64,000 nt of DNA from NCBI GenBank assembly GCA_019925095.2, contig CM034389.1, forward strand, positions 23,237,435-23,301,434, given 5' to 3'. Shown piece after piece: positions 44,606 through 56,459 of the stretch (position 1 is its first letter; the number at the start of each line of letters is the position of its first letter). Below the pieces are notes generated by a model. It worked only from the letters and a program-made list of their open reading frames with translations, did no database searches and was not told where the DNA came from. This DNA comes from Dendrolimus kikuchii (Eukaryota > Arthropoda > Insecta > Lepidoptera > Lasiocampidae). Made by a program: the position numbers and the translations under genes.

Positions 44606-47600
44606 GCCGTTAGACAATAATAGTAAATTAATCGTTCACTCTAGAGTTTGGCTGTTAAAAGTAGACACTCGAATTGTTCACAAACTTTTTACATGGCAAT
44701 ACTAATACAATGTCAATGTCATTTTGCAAAAATATTGTCGTTATTCTTGACATTATTTTGATTTGGTGTAATTGTGTTTTAACGTTTACGAGTTTAAAAT
44801 ATGAATAAAATCATCAAAAATCAAGTACGGAATTTATCGATTTGCATGATTTTTAGATCCGAGGAAAATCGACAAAAAAAAAGACGCTGAATTCAAACTT
44901 TATAATACTTTATGATAATTTGGGTGTTGTTATACTACATTTTATTTTTTAAATGTTATTTCAGTCTACTTTCATTAGCCAGACTATAGCCCGAAACGGT
45001 TAAACAAAAACTGATAAATAGTAAAAACATTCCTTACACACGTTTTTACTAATACCGGATTTTTATAACGCGTTGCTGTGGCTCAGTGAAAAAAATATAC
45101 CTTGATTATAAATTAAAATGAAACCTATCCTACGTCGTAAGTTGGAACAAATGCAGCAAAATGAAAAAAAAATCATCAAAATCGGCTGAATACTTTCGGA
45201 ATTCATCACGGTGAAACACTGTGACACGGAATTTTTATATATACAATAGATTATCCATTATTTATCCATTGGTAGAAAATTGACAATATAACTATGGAAT
45301 TTCTGTCGTTGGCATTTACAGTTGGCCAGAAGCTACATAAAAAATCTCCTAAATAAACATCTTAAAAAATTAATAAAAAATATTAAAGCCCATGCGGTCG
45401 AAATTTCCCAAAAACCACAAAAAACTTAATAACTCCAAAACGATTTTTTTTACTAAAACACATGGGGGGGGGGGGTTAATTCCGGGTATGGGGGGTAATT
45501 TTATTTATATAATATCACTGTTCTGGCCACCCTGTATGGGGCATGTGACTTAAGCTTGCCCAGTCCAGCAGTGGTCAACGACAGGCTGACGATGAAAAGG
45601 GTAATTATGGCACTTGATCCACAAACGATAGGTACATCTTTTTTTATGAGAAGCAAATTTTATAAATAATAATATATAATATTGTTATCATAGTAAAGTC
45701 GTTTATTGGGTCGATAATTCACTTTGTTTAAGGCGATTGGTCCACAAAAGATATTATTGGCATTAAACAATTTAAATCATCTTGTGATCGCTATCACCAA
45801 ACATTTTATATAAAATACAACTACCTTATTAAGTACTAACTAAAAATAAATTCTATTTATTCATAACTTATAAATTAATACTTCCAGATTTTCTGTATTA
45901 GGTCATTTTGATATTGAGGTCAAAGAATTTAAATCAAAATAAAGAATAATAATATTTAAATTAGGATGGTTTATAAAACTACAATCATATCAAAAATAGT
46001 ACTACTTTTTTTAGTGTTTGTATAAATGTGAATCAATTAAAACACCAAATTAAACTAAAGAAAATTGTGATGAAAACAATAAAGAGAAAAATTGAAATTG
46101 TTATTGTTTGAATGCAGTCATGCAAAGATGCGCTATACTCTATAGGTTTTAAATATAAAGGAATACCATACTATAATACTAGGAGTGATTATTGTGTCCA
46201 GTAAGTATAAAGTAACTCTGAAAGAGCCCCTAGGTGTTACATTTCTAGAGGGAGGAACAATACTTCTCGTGTTTTAAAAAGCAAACACCACTAATGATGA
46301 AATTATTTTTTTTATCATTCAGTCAAAAATGATATTCAGTTATAAAAAAAATATGTAATGTATCCACTAGAAACTATTTCACTTTTATCTGTTCTAATTT
46401 GATTTTTTTAAATGCAATATTAACAAAAAATTTCAGTGAAGTAAAAGTTTAAATTAAAATATAATTATAAGTAATTGATTATTTAATACCAAGTTTCTAT
46501 AACGTACTGCTGCGCGATCGGCTTTATATTCCAAAATCGGTTTTTTTTCCGGCTTCACTCTGAGAGCTCGGGGCTCGCTCTACCAAATAAAAGTGAAATA
46601 TAAAAAAATCTAGCCAAAAGGAAACCGATTTTAAGAGTAACTAAAATGCAACATATATTTTTTTTCTACATCCTGAAATCGGTGTCAAGTAAAACATAAA
46701 AAACAACAACTTTGCGAAATATAGTACTTTTTATGCTTTACTTCGCACCGACTTCAAGATGCTGTAGAAAATATTTATTTTTGTGTTTTAATTACTCTTA
46801 AAATAGGTTGCTTTTTTGCTAGAAATTTTTTATAGCAACATTTTTTATGTATTTATACAGTAAAAGTAACTGTTTCATCGTTATCTGTCATTGTATAGCT
46901 TATTTTTATGTGACTGTGTCCTTAGTTTATGGATGTAGAATACAAAGAATGTCAGTTGGACGGTAAAAAACGTTACCCTTAAAAGCTTCTAAACCCAATG
47001 TGACTAGATGGCGTTACCATGTTATTCTTTTATCGCTTTTTGACGTTTTATCATTTAAAATATCCTGACATTTTCATATAAATTTCATTGTTGTATATAC
47101 GTAACTTAAAAATAAATATTTCCTACAACACTTAAAGTTGGTGCTAACTGCCAAGTAAAAAGTTAAGAAAATATTATGCCAAGTAAAACATATAAAAAAA
47201 ACAGCAACTAATTTGTAAAATATATGAATTTTTATGTTTTATTTCGCACTGTCTTCAAAATGATGTAGAAGCAGTCGATTTATTTTAGCAAGTTTTTTTT
47301 ATTATAGACCAAAACTGTCGAATATTCAAAATTAACAATGCCCGTCATTTTTGACTGATTTTGCTCTAAACAAGTGGCCGCGTGCGAGTCCGTTTTCGAC
47401 TGATTTGATCTACAGAGTATATTTCTAACAATAAAACATCAAAATGACCCGTGACGCCATCTAGTCATAAAAGTGTCAGGAGCTTCGAGTTATGTGTTTC
47501 ACTGGGTTGTTGTTGATTGTCATTTCTGGCAAATCTTCCGTGCTTAGTTATAATTTTGTTCGGTGGCTGGCCACTATATCGGTTTGTAAGACGTAATTAT

Positions 47601-48430
47601 TAAAATAATATCGTATATATTTTTATAATTATTATTGTATATTGTAATTATCACTAAAAGTTCCACTGTTTCGACTCGCCCTTCAATTTGTTAAAATTAA
47701 TAAATCATAGCAAATTGAGAACGGTATTGTTTTTTTTTCCAAGTAATTATACATTACTAGCGTTTTCCCGGAGCTGTCGCCGCTTTGAAACCCCTATTAG
47801 ACCCTAGTTCAAATGCAAGCAAGAAACAAAGGTTATATTGCATTAAATATATATATATATATTATCCTTAAAACATTTTCATACATTACAAACAGGATTT
47901 TTGCAATGAATTACACTATTTGACCATGTTTAAAGTTAGTTATTACTGTAGAAAATGTTTTATATTAATCATCTAAATACCTAAATGCGTGAAGCTATGT
48001 ATGTATGTATCTAAATACCAAATTTAACTAAAACTTTCTCCAAAAAATTATTTTGTAATAAAAAACAAGGTATAGCTAGCTATGTGTCCCCAGAGAATTG
48101 ACTTGATTTCATCCCGGGAACTTCTATTTTTCGGGATAAAAGTATCCACTATTTACTCTCGGTATTGAGACTACATGTATACCAGATTTCAGTAAAATCT
48201 GTACAGTGGTTTTTCCGTGAAAGATTAACAGCCAGAAAGAAAATCATATTAATTAGGACAGCTAAACTAATACAAAACTAAGTGTTATCAAATATAAAGT
48301 TAAAACAGAACTTGTCCTAAAGGAGGCATCAGTCTTAGCATAATGCTGGGCTGTCGATCAGCGCTGAATATATATATATTATATAACAAACGTCATTGTA
48401 ATTTTCTTGTACTTAACTTAATATTTGCAG

Positions 48431-48575
48431 ACATGAAGGATGGCGGGGTTTCTACAAAGGACTGAAGCCGAACTTAATTCGAGTGGTTCCGGCGACAATG
48501 ATTACGTTCCTGACTTATGAAAATGTGTCGCATTACATGTTGCAACGATCCAGGGAGCTTAAGTTGCCTTCCTAG
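48431..48575 (+). CDS. SLC25A32: SLC25A32 exon 6, distal alternative last exon
   Basis: Begins after ATTTGCAG (48423-48430). Its first A completes AGA (Arg) with the two bases left by the 39802 donor. It encodes [20 protein letters not shown] then [17 protein letters not shown] and ends LKLPS with TAG at 48573-48575. This is the canonical end of SLC25A32 (human: RKEGVGGFYKG ... [22 protein letters not shown]), including helix 6 and the Arg before V-x-P. The full spliced product is 319 aa, against 315 aa for human. Confidence 0.93.
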
Positions 48576-50511
48576 TAAAACGTAGCTACAGTTCGCGATA
48601 GGTCGAGATGGCAATTTTCTAGTGACGTAACGTCACATATCAGTTACTGGATATCGATATTTTTTTTTGGTATGCAACATTATGAGAGTAATTATTATCA
48701 CCTTTTTATTTCAACTAATATTTTTAAACACTGTCCTATCCAGTGTCTGATTAATAGAATATTTATAATAATGATTTTTCCGTTCAAAGCTTAGACTGTT
48801 AATAGAAAGACGGGAGTCTCGCACTCTAAAAATGTGACCGGCTAAAGGGTGCCGATTTTGGAATAGGATGTTGATCCCACTGCAGTGCGTTACAACTATG
48901 CAGATGCACTACACAAGTTTGTAGAATATGGCTTCACTTCATTTGACGTTTTTCTTTATGTGGACTCCGTCTATACATTAATAGCCTAAGCTCAATGTCA
49001 CAATTTTATAATACTTTTCTGGCTACTACTTTTCTTTTAATTCTAGAACTTCACTGTGTTATTGGTTTTTTATTTTGATACGTGATAACCGAAGTTATTT
49101 GCAATACGCAACTAATGAAACGTACAAGCAACAACGTGAGTGAGACCGATATCGATAAATGCGTTCGATACGGACTCGTGCCGTACTAAAACTTTGCCAT
49201 GTCGACTTGTCCCGAACCCAACCTTCACTGACATACAAAGAGACTATTCACGCCGAGTTTCTATATCGTAGTCACTTGCTTTACTATTGGTTAATTTCAC
49301 GTAAACTCCATATCTGGCCCTGTAGACAAGTGACGTAACGCTAAATGAATAGAATACTTTTTCCAAGCGTTTATATTACTTTTGACGTTTGCATGCCTAT
49401 CAAGTTACATATTTCTTGTCAGAAAAGTCCACCTGAAACTAATGTCGTACTTTATTGTTGTGGGTGACGTAATAGTGATGTTCTGTGAGTCATGTATCGC
49501 ACAGAGTATTAACACTGTTCGTAAATAAATCGAAAGTAATCGATTTGAAAATAAACATTGTTCTATTCTATTCTTGTTGGTCGTGGCTCCAACACCTTTG
49601 GCTTTGATTTTGCCAATGTCAGAGTAAAAGCGACAGGTGAAAAAAAATTGTTCTACGCTAAAGAAAAATAATAACGCAATTATTATAAGTGCCGTCTAAT
49701 TGACTTATTTAATATAATGTAAAATATATTCATTACGCGATATAGTATTTTTAATAAAAATAAATAAATAACTTAAATTTGATTAAAACTTATCTATGAA
49801 TGAAGTCGATTTTTATAACAAATCGAGTCGGTAATGCATTAAAACAATACTTATTGATCCGTAGAAAATATATGGGAATGACATAATATATCGCGTAAAA
49901 CGATATGTCATTCCCATTTTTTTTTCTGTTCTATTCGTTAAGCGCTAATTCTATTTGTATACAAGGCCTGCAATGTTAATTTTCTACCAATAATAAGGTA
50001 AAAGAATGGTAATAAGATATAGGAACCGAGCGTAAGTTAAAGATTAATTAAAACGTGTAAGTAATTATGTTCATAACAAAGGAATGCATTTCTTTTGTTA
50101 TTTAAAATGATTGCAATATATCTAGATATATTGCATAACTTTCACGTGATAGAAGCCGTTGTGTAAGACTGAAGAGGGAACGAGAAAAATTAATGCAATT
50201 CAAGTCTTAATTTATTAGCTTGTTTGAATTTGAAGATATCTAAGAATAGATTCTTATATTGTGATTGATGTTCATTCTTTTAGGAGATCCGAGAGATTGC
50301 ATCTCTGTTCTTTAGCCTATTCGTATTCATGAACCTATGATAGAATTAAAATTTGTTAACTAAAGCGTCATCTAGCTTTATTTATATGGAATAAACTGTC
50401 TAGGTCACTAGGACACTCATAGTGCATAACGAAGAATATATGCTTCACCTATAGATGGCGTTGAGATGAGTATTAGTTTATTTTTATAGAACTTAAAAAT
50501 ACATTAAAAAG
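48576..50511 (+). other. 3' flank of SLC25A32 with dispersed repeat
   Basis: The 3' UTR must start here. From about 49345 to 49850 lies an inverted relative of 25057-25545, followed by a 13-bp inverted repeat (ATGGGAATGACAT near 49873 with ATGTCATTCCCAT near 49906). A MITE trace lies near 49975-50035. No gene is seen. Confidence 0.5.
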
Positions 50512-50523
50512 TCATTTCTGTGT
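50512..50523 (+). repeat. Left target duplication of the second head-to-head Penelope-like copy
   Basis: TCATTTCTGTGT at 50512-50523 is repeated exactly at 50709-50720. Confidence 0.75.
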
Positions 50524-50708
50524 GTTTCATTAAGTTTTCGCGACTAATACACATAATTAAAACTACGTTTTACGGGTTTAAGCACGGAATTGTGTTTATT
50601 TCGTTTTTATTACAGTGATCACGGCTTCTGAAAAGTGGCCGAAACGTCGGAATAATAATCAAATAAATAAAATTCCGCACTCCAAAACCGTTGAAACATA
50701 GTTTTAAT
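50524..50708. mobile_element. Second head-to-head Penelope-like dimer (3' UTR only)
   Basis: The minus-oriented 3' end (TAAGTTTTCGCGACTAATAC ... ACGTTTTACGGGTTTAAGCA) is followed from about 50612 by a plus-oriented 3' end: a hammerhead-like segment, GTGGCCGAAACGTCGGAATA and CAAAACCGTTGAAACATAG. There is no coding sequence. The 12-bp duplication shows that this 185-bp palindrome integrated as one unit. As in the large copy, only the left arm has the roughly 31-base 3' tip. Confidence 0.78.
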
Positions 50709-50832
50709 TCATTTCTGTGTATTTTCTAGTGTTCGGATTAATTATGAGTTTTCCTGTGTCGTGCATTAAAGTTGCTACTATACAATATTGTGTAGAAAAA
50801 TAATACAATTAAAGATAGTGTTTTATTAAGTT

Positions 50833-50962
50833 TTCGCATAATAAAACTACGTATTAACGGTTTTAAGCGCGGTATTTTATTTCATTTTTATTATTCCGAC
50901 GTTTCAATTAATTTCATGTTCAAATAAATCACCGCGATTATAACCGTTAAAACGTACTTTTG
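50833..50962. mobile_element. Third head-to-head Penelope-like fragment
   Basis: Left, minus: TTAAGTTTTCGCATAATAAA, CGGTTTTAAGCGCGGTATTT and TTCCGACGTTTC. Right, plus: AAATAAATCACCGCGATTAT and AACCGTTAAAACGTAC. The arrangement is the same as in the other two copies. No target duplication is found, probably because it is older. Confidence 0.6.
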
Positions 50963-53040
50963 TTACCTACGATTAAAAATATCTATTAAAGGAATTTTAC
51001 TGACCCTCTCGCCATCAAATGCCTCCCTGAACTACTTAGTTATTATTCTTTTGTTATTTTTAATAAGTTTAAAACATTTAATTTTAGAATTCCGATACAT
51101 CAAATTTAATCAAGGGCCTCTTTTGGTCTCAGGTAGATGTTTATCTTTGTGTATATTACAGCTGATTATCTCAGTAACTACTAAAGTTAGAGATATAAAA
51201 ATATATACACGTATAAATTCTCCAGTGTTTAATAAAACCAGCCCAACGTCCCAAACCCAAAACTCCTGCGCTCGGACTTCCCCTCCCCACCCCGTTTCGT
51301 GTGATTACAAAATTAAAAATAGGCAGTAAGCCCTTGGCTACATATACGTTTATTTTAATACCCGAAGCTCGCGACCATTTAGCGATAGCAGCGGGCGAGA
51401 GTCAGAACCATCGGCTTGAATTTGTTAAAAAAAATGAATTGAAGAAGATTAATTAGTATCGTTATTATATTTAATTAAGAACCATTTGTGAGTCCAGCTC
51501 GCATACAGACTACTTGTTTTATTTTAAAAGTTTAATGTTTTAAAGTAAATCTTAGTATCATGTTTGCTTTCGTATATTCCAATTGAAGACTTAAATATTG
51601 TAGATTAATAGTGTATCACGTGCATAGTTTCATAAGAAATATTCGAGTAAATTTGAACTTTATGCCTCGTAACATTAAGGATTATTTTCTAACCAGCGTA
51701 CTACATAGTTCCTGTTGTTTTTAGGTATTTACGTTTAAAGTACAAAATAGATAAAATTCCCGATAGTATATCACTTATTATTACAATATATTTAATTGTT
51801 TGCCTATATTTTTAACCGTTAAAGCTGATTTACATTTTACAGCTACTGACTTCAAGTGAGAAGGAAACCACTGCTGACTTCATACTGGCATCGTGTAAAT
51901 TCATTTGAAGTCAGTACAGCGCTACCAAATCAGTGCTGACTTCAATTTTCCCGATTGTATATTTCGAAGTCAGTCCGCTCCTCAAGTCAGTAGCTGGATC
52001 AGTGTACAACAGCCTTTAGTGTTTTTTATAATTTGATTGTAAGCTATCAGTAATTTTGTTTTTATTATAAACTTCAAAACGCGAGCGATTACTTTTTTTA
52101 AATAATTTTTAGAGGTTATAACATTTACGTAGACTTGTGTTTATGATAATGGTTTATAATCACCGCGCACGATTCTTGAGCGCTGACTTTAACTCACGCA
52201 CAAGTGAAATTTCATCTTACTCGAAGTAGGAGGTATATTATAGTCCTTTATGAGTAAAGAGACAGTAACAATATTATAGATATCTCGACTATTCGTGTTA
52301 TTTTCAGTTTTACACAAGTAATCATTCTTCTAGTTGTATCTTAGTAGTACATACTAATTACCAGTTGCGCATTAGACCAATTTTAGTACAATCAGTCAAG
52401 CAATCGTGTAAGCGTAACAAAGCTAAGAAAGCATAGCGTAGCAAGCAACACTGCCATCCCGTTTGCGAATATATTTCAATATAGAATATCTACATATTGG
52501 AAACTGCCGATCGCAATTATAAGTTGTGTAAAACTGTACTTACAATTCCGCCGAACGCTCAAGATTCGTGGCGGGAACTATATATCATGTTATGATTTGT
52601 TTTCCTTGTTTGTGATGTAGATAGTTATGCAAAGTTGTAATTTAATAAAGATTGTAATGCATTAAATTGTTTATTATTTTGTGCTTGATTTTTAGAAAAA
52701 CCTTCATGTTTCATGAAAACTTAAATTCCATATCTTACATGGATCTTTTGGAGTCGGCAAAGTAAGTTTTTCTTTCACATATCACCACTGTCACATCACA
52801 AATTTTCATGCCATCCTTAACACAATTTCTCAACTCCTTTTTGATCTGCCTGGTAAAAACTGATTCCAACCTTCTACATATAAAAATAAAATGTATTACG
52901 ACCTGTAATTTTGCTACAGCTTTGCAGATAGTAAAATAATAGGTCAATATAGAACACTTTAGAACACTTTTTTACAATTAGAACATATTTTTTGCGGCTT
53001 TGCCTACGTACTTTACGAATTTATATTCTATGGAAAGTAT
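50963..53040. other. Intergenic DNA with MITEs
   Basis: Contains an inverted-repeat element of about 195 bp (51824-52018; CAGCTACTGACTTCA left, CAAGTCAGTAGCTG right, with several internal GAAGTCAG motifs). A larger one (52160-52578) has ends CACGATTCTTGAGCG and CGCTCAAGATTCGTG; its right part recurs at 2-152. No gene is seen. Confidence 0.55.
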
Positions 53041-53355
53041 TGTTACGAGTTGAGCGGGACTCGAATTAAAATGCCGTTGGAATTATTATAGACTTTATTA
53101 GAACTATACAAACACTTATAAAACAGGTACAAACATAACCGAACACAACAAGTCCAAACGTAATGCAGAAGGTCGTAATTCAATAAAACGCTCAAAGTCC
53201 GTCACTTATTAAATTCCCGATTGTAGTATACATGTCTCGCTTCGCTCGTGGTTCTCGCTCGACTGCCACCCCCCTTACTGGATAAATGCAATATGTCCGC
53301 CCGGCAGCGTGGACCCAATTTCCTAGAATAGGCTTTTACTTTACAATCCGTAACA
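53041..53355. mobile_element. Possible solo LTR
   Basis: Starts TGTTACGAG and ends CCGTAACA, a TG..CA unit with inverted TGTTACG/CGTAACA ends, 315 bp. It shares TGCCGTTGGAATTATTA and AACACAACAAGTCCAAA with the fragments at 21820 and 27779. I find no flanking duplication. Confidence 0.5.
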
Positions 53356-53564
53356 CTTGGCTAATGATTACAATACGATAATAGGCCATATGCCAATGAG
53401 TAAACAAAAGAAGACGATCATTAAAGAATTTCAATGTTATTCAAATGCCGACGGGTAATAAACGTGCTTTGTTTCAGAGCTGCAGGTGGATTTTGTTTTT
53501 TCAGGACCTGAGTAGTAAGAGTATTCTAATTTTCGGGATAAAACTATCCCGCAATCATTCCTAT

Positions 53565-53830
53565 AAGCCGTAGTAGCTTTGTGGTTAACGCCTTCACCTT
53601 CCGAACTCAAATGACGCAGGTTCAAATCCTGGCCAGAAAAGCATGCACAAGTTAGGCAGTTTTATGGCCTAACGTGCATATTGGTACAATTACTATGTGC
53701 TGAATGAAGGAAAACATCGTGATTAAACCGGCACATCGAGAACCCATATGTTAAACCCGCCAAGTCTGTGCAATGCTGGATCACGGATCCGTACACCTAG
53801 CGCTGGCTCGAGATAATGGACTGTATTTAT
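53565..53830 (+). mobile_element. tRNA-derived SINE
   Basis: TAGCTTTGTGGTTAACGCC resembles a tRNA A box, and GGTTCAAATCCTGGCC, about 35 bases later, a B box. The body (TTAGGCAGTTTTATGGCCTA, ATGAAGGAAAACATCGTGAT) matches 17885-18180. The head does not fold as a functional tRNA. The right boundary is approximate. Confidence 0.65.
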
Positions 53831-55274
53831 TTGGGAATTTATGCACAAAAGCCAATGGGGTAATAAGCATCATTTACTTTTGAATCAACCTTCACTGGGG
53901 CAGCTAGGTCAGTTTCTGAGCACGGCATTAACAAGTCGTCGGGTGACACTTTGTGGTCTCTCAAGTTTGGTACATACACCAAAAGCAAGCACAGCTTGTA
54001 TTGAAAGTTTTTTTTATTGCAGGAGTTCAGCAGACAGGCAAACGGCCCTCTTGATGGAAAGCGGTTACCATCGCCTATGGACATTTGCAACGCAAAGGTG
54101 CTACAAATGCGCTGCTGCTCTCTTAAGGGAGACTGGAACCTGATCACTAATGCTGGAATACAACTCAAGGTTGTTATGGCGACATGCTTTCTAATTTTTT
54201 TTTATTTGCTCCTTTAGGCTCAAGCGAACGAGATGTGCTCGAGTGGTTTCCTTTTATTTATACTTTCAAAAATTTACATTTACTTTCTACTTACTAATAT
54301 GGGTAAATAAAATATTGCTACATAGGTGTTTTGTGGGTGGGGTATATATTTGGTTAATGGAGGGATGAATGGTTTGGGATGTATGATGGGTACTTGGAGT
54401 ATGGATGGAGGTTTGGTAGGATATCGCATTTATTTGTTTATTTATTGTTTCTGTTTACATTTTTAGATTCTTATTCTGCTTAGGTATTATAATTTGTTTC
54501 TTAAATTTCTATTACAGTATCTCATGTCTAAAGTACATTTTGCCAAAATTTTTCTTCTATTTGATAGTTTGCGATTACGGTGATATTTTCTTAAATTTCT
54601 AATTACATTTTTTTGAATTTTGTTTTTTTGTGTATTTTATTGCCTGACAGTAATTGTAAGTAGTTATATTGTTGTATCTTATATTTACTTTCTTATTTTC
54701 TATTTAATTTACAAAAGACGCATTACATGGATTTAGGTTTGTGTAAACCGTGTCGCTTATATATCTATTTATTTATTACATTTAATATATATTTACATGT
54801 CTTTTTCTGACGCTGTTGGTAAATATACACAGTATATTTCTACAGTGTCGTGTTGTTGTACTTGTTAGTTTTACTCCTAAGCTATTGCTGGTCAATATAC
54901 ATTGTTACCATTTTTATAACATTATTTCTGTGGTTTATTTTGCAGGTTTCACGACTTTCCGGGAATTCTACAGTGTGGAGTGTGGTAAGTTTTTCATGTG
55001 TGTTTGTTTCTTGTGTTGTGTGTTAATTTGCTACTGACATTGTTGTGGTGCTTGGATCTGCTTGGTGTATGTGTTTTCAAACTAACAACTTTTGTAGTAA
55101 AAGTTGCCTGTTTATTTCTTGCTGTAATGTTGTGTTCTTTAAATAATTGCATGTGTCATGTATCATTTGTTTAGTGTTTATGTGTTTGTTTAATTGTTGG
55201 TTAGTATTGGCTAATGTTGGTAGGTATTTGTTGCTGTTGGTGCGTGTTGGTTGCTATTAATTAGTGTTGGTGCT

Positions 55275-55289
55275 TGTTTTGTTCCAGTT
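55275..55289 (+). repeat. 15-bp target duplication of the R1-like insertion, left
   Basis: TGTTTTGTTCCAGTT at 55275-55289 recurs at 56172-56186, directly after the element's poly(A). Confidence 0.9.
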
Positions 55290-55698
55290 TGGACGAACAT
55301 ACGGCACCCTGACGTTCAGGCTGACGCAGGTCCTCTCGGGGCACGGTTGCTTCGGGAGGTACCTGTGTCGCCTCGGCCGCGAGCCGACGTCAGGGTGCCA
55401 TCATTGCGACACAGGCGACGAGGATACGGCGCTGCATACCCTGCAGGAATGTCCTGCATGGACGGAGCAGCGCCGAGAGCTCGTCGCCTTCACCGGACTA
55501 GACCTTTCGCTCCCGGCCGTGGTGCGCACCATGGTCGGGAGCCGCACCGGATGGGACGCCGTCTCCTCCTTCTGCGAGCACGTCATGTTTGCGAAGGAGG
55601 AGGCGGAGCGGGAGCGTGAGCGTACGTCCTTGCTCCGCTCCCGCCAAAGGAGGACGCGCCGACGCCGGAGGTCGGAACTCGACCTTCGGCCACCGTAA
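55290..55698 (+). pseudogene. R1-clade ORF2 C-terminal fragment
   Basis: The frame reads GTLTFRLTQVLSGHGCFGRY, then the CCHC-type segment CHHCDTGDEDTALHTLQEC, PAWTEQRRELVAFTGLDLSL and an Arg-rich end. This is the zinc-knuckle C-terminus typical of R1/TRAS-like ORF2 proteins. The endonuclease and reverse transcriptase domains are lost by 5' truncation. The frame itself is intact. Confidence 0.88.
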
Positions 55699-56171
55699 GC
55701 GGGCGGCGCGGGTGGGGCCCTTAGGGGTATAGGGGTTCTCACTCACCCGCACATGCCGTCGAGATGAGAGCGCGAGTGTTCCGCGCGCGCTCATCTCTCT
55801 TCCCGTGGGGCGCGTTACAGACCGCCCCACGCAAGAATGAGACACAGTAGTAGCCGGGGAATACGTCCCCTGGCATAGGAAGAGGCCCAGTGAGGGGGGC
55901 CCACGCCTGCCAGGGCATTGCGGAGTCGGGTAGCCCATTTCCCGTAGCCCTGGCATAAGGCGCAGGACGGAACACCCAGGGGTTTTAGTGGGTATCCCTA
56001 ACTGGGGAGTGGCAATAGCGTGGCACCGGTTCTGACCGGGCACGCTAGTGCCACCCCCGATCTGGCGAATCCCACACTCACACGGGTCGCGAACATCCCC
56101 CCAGGCTTCTGTGCCTGTCGCGGCTTAGTCCTCAAACGGATTTCCCCTGGCCAAAAAAAAAAAAAAAAAAA
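55290..56171 (+). mobile_element. 5'-truncated R1-clade LINE with poly(A)
   Basis: An 882-bp insertion with an exact 15-bp target duplication. It encodes the ORF2 C-terminus (stop 55696-55698), then about 450 bp of 3' UTR and a run of A (56153-56171). It is inserted opposite in orientation to the host gag element, disrupting its non-coding 3' half. The GC content is much higher than in the surroundings. Confidence 0.92.
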
Positions 56172-56459
56172 TGTTTTGTTCCAGTTGTTGTCGTTTTTTT
56201 TGGGTTCGTCGATGTATCTCCCCGGTTCGGTTCCATGTTTAGCCCTAGGTTGCCCTATTCCTAGTTGTGTGGTCCCCCACACTAAATATCCTCTACTGCT
56301 AGACGAGACTTTTCGGTACCACGCACGATAGCAGAATCGTTGTCCGTGCATCGTTGACTGGTCCGTTGTCGCGTTTTTACCACCAGTTTATAAATCCCTT
56401 TTTCCACAACGATGCACGACTTCCGATCCATTACTATTGTGTTGTTCCCGGAAGCCCGT

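Larger units (their letters stand above)
39914..48430. other. SLC25A32 intron 5 (3' UTR of the read-through isoform at its left end)
   Basis: 8.5 kb without a supported exon. AATAAA occurs at about 40144 and 40200 and could end the read-through transcript. Repeats present are a 65-bp tandem duplication (44396-44520), a fold-back (44525-44605), a G-run (about 45463-45475), a LINE 3' trace (45560-45600), fold-back repeats (46672-46790, 47125-47290) and a Helitron-like terminus (CTAG at 47757-47760). Near 47989 a GCGTGAAGCTATGTATGTAT scrap resembles only the tail of the ATGT-tailed LINE. Confidence 0.55.

Noticed and set aside
53041..53355. A complete LTR retrotransposon
   Set aside because: Only one LTR-like unit with TG..CA ends is present, with no gag-pol, no second LTR and no target duplication.
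53565..53640. A functional tRNA gene
   Set aside because: Box-like motifs are present, but no cloverleaf stems form and the sequence continues into a SINE body shared with 17885-18180.
55251..56043. Other frames overlapping the R1-like ORF2 end (55251, 55401 and 55498 sets)
   Set aside because: They are GC-rich shadow frames of the R1 fragment without motifs.
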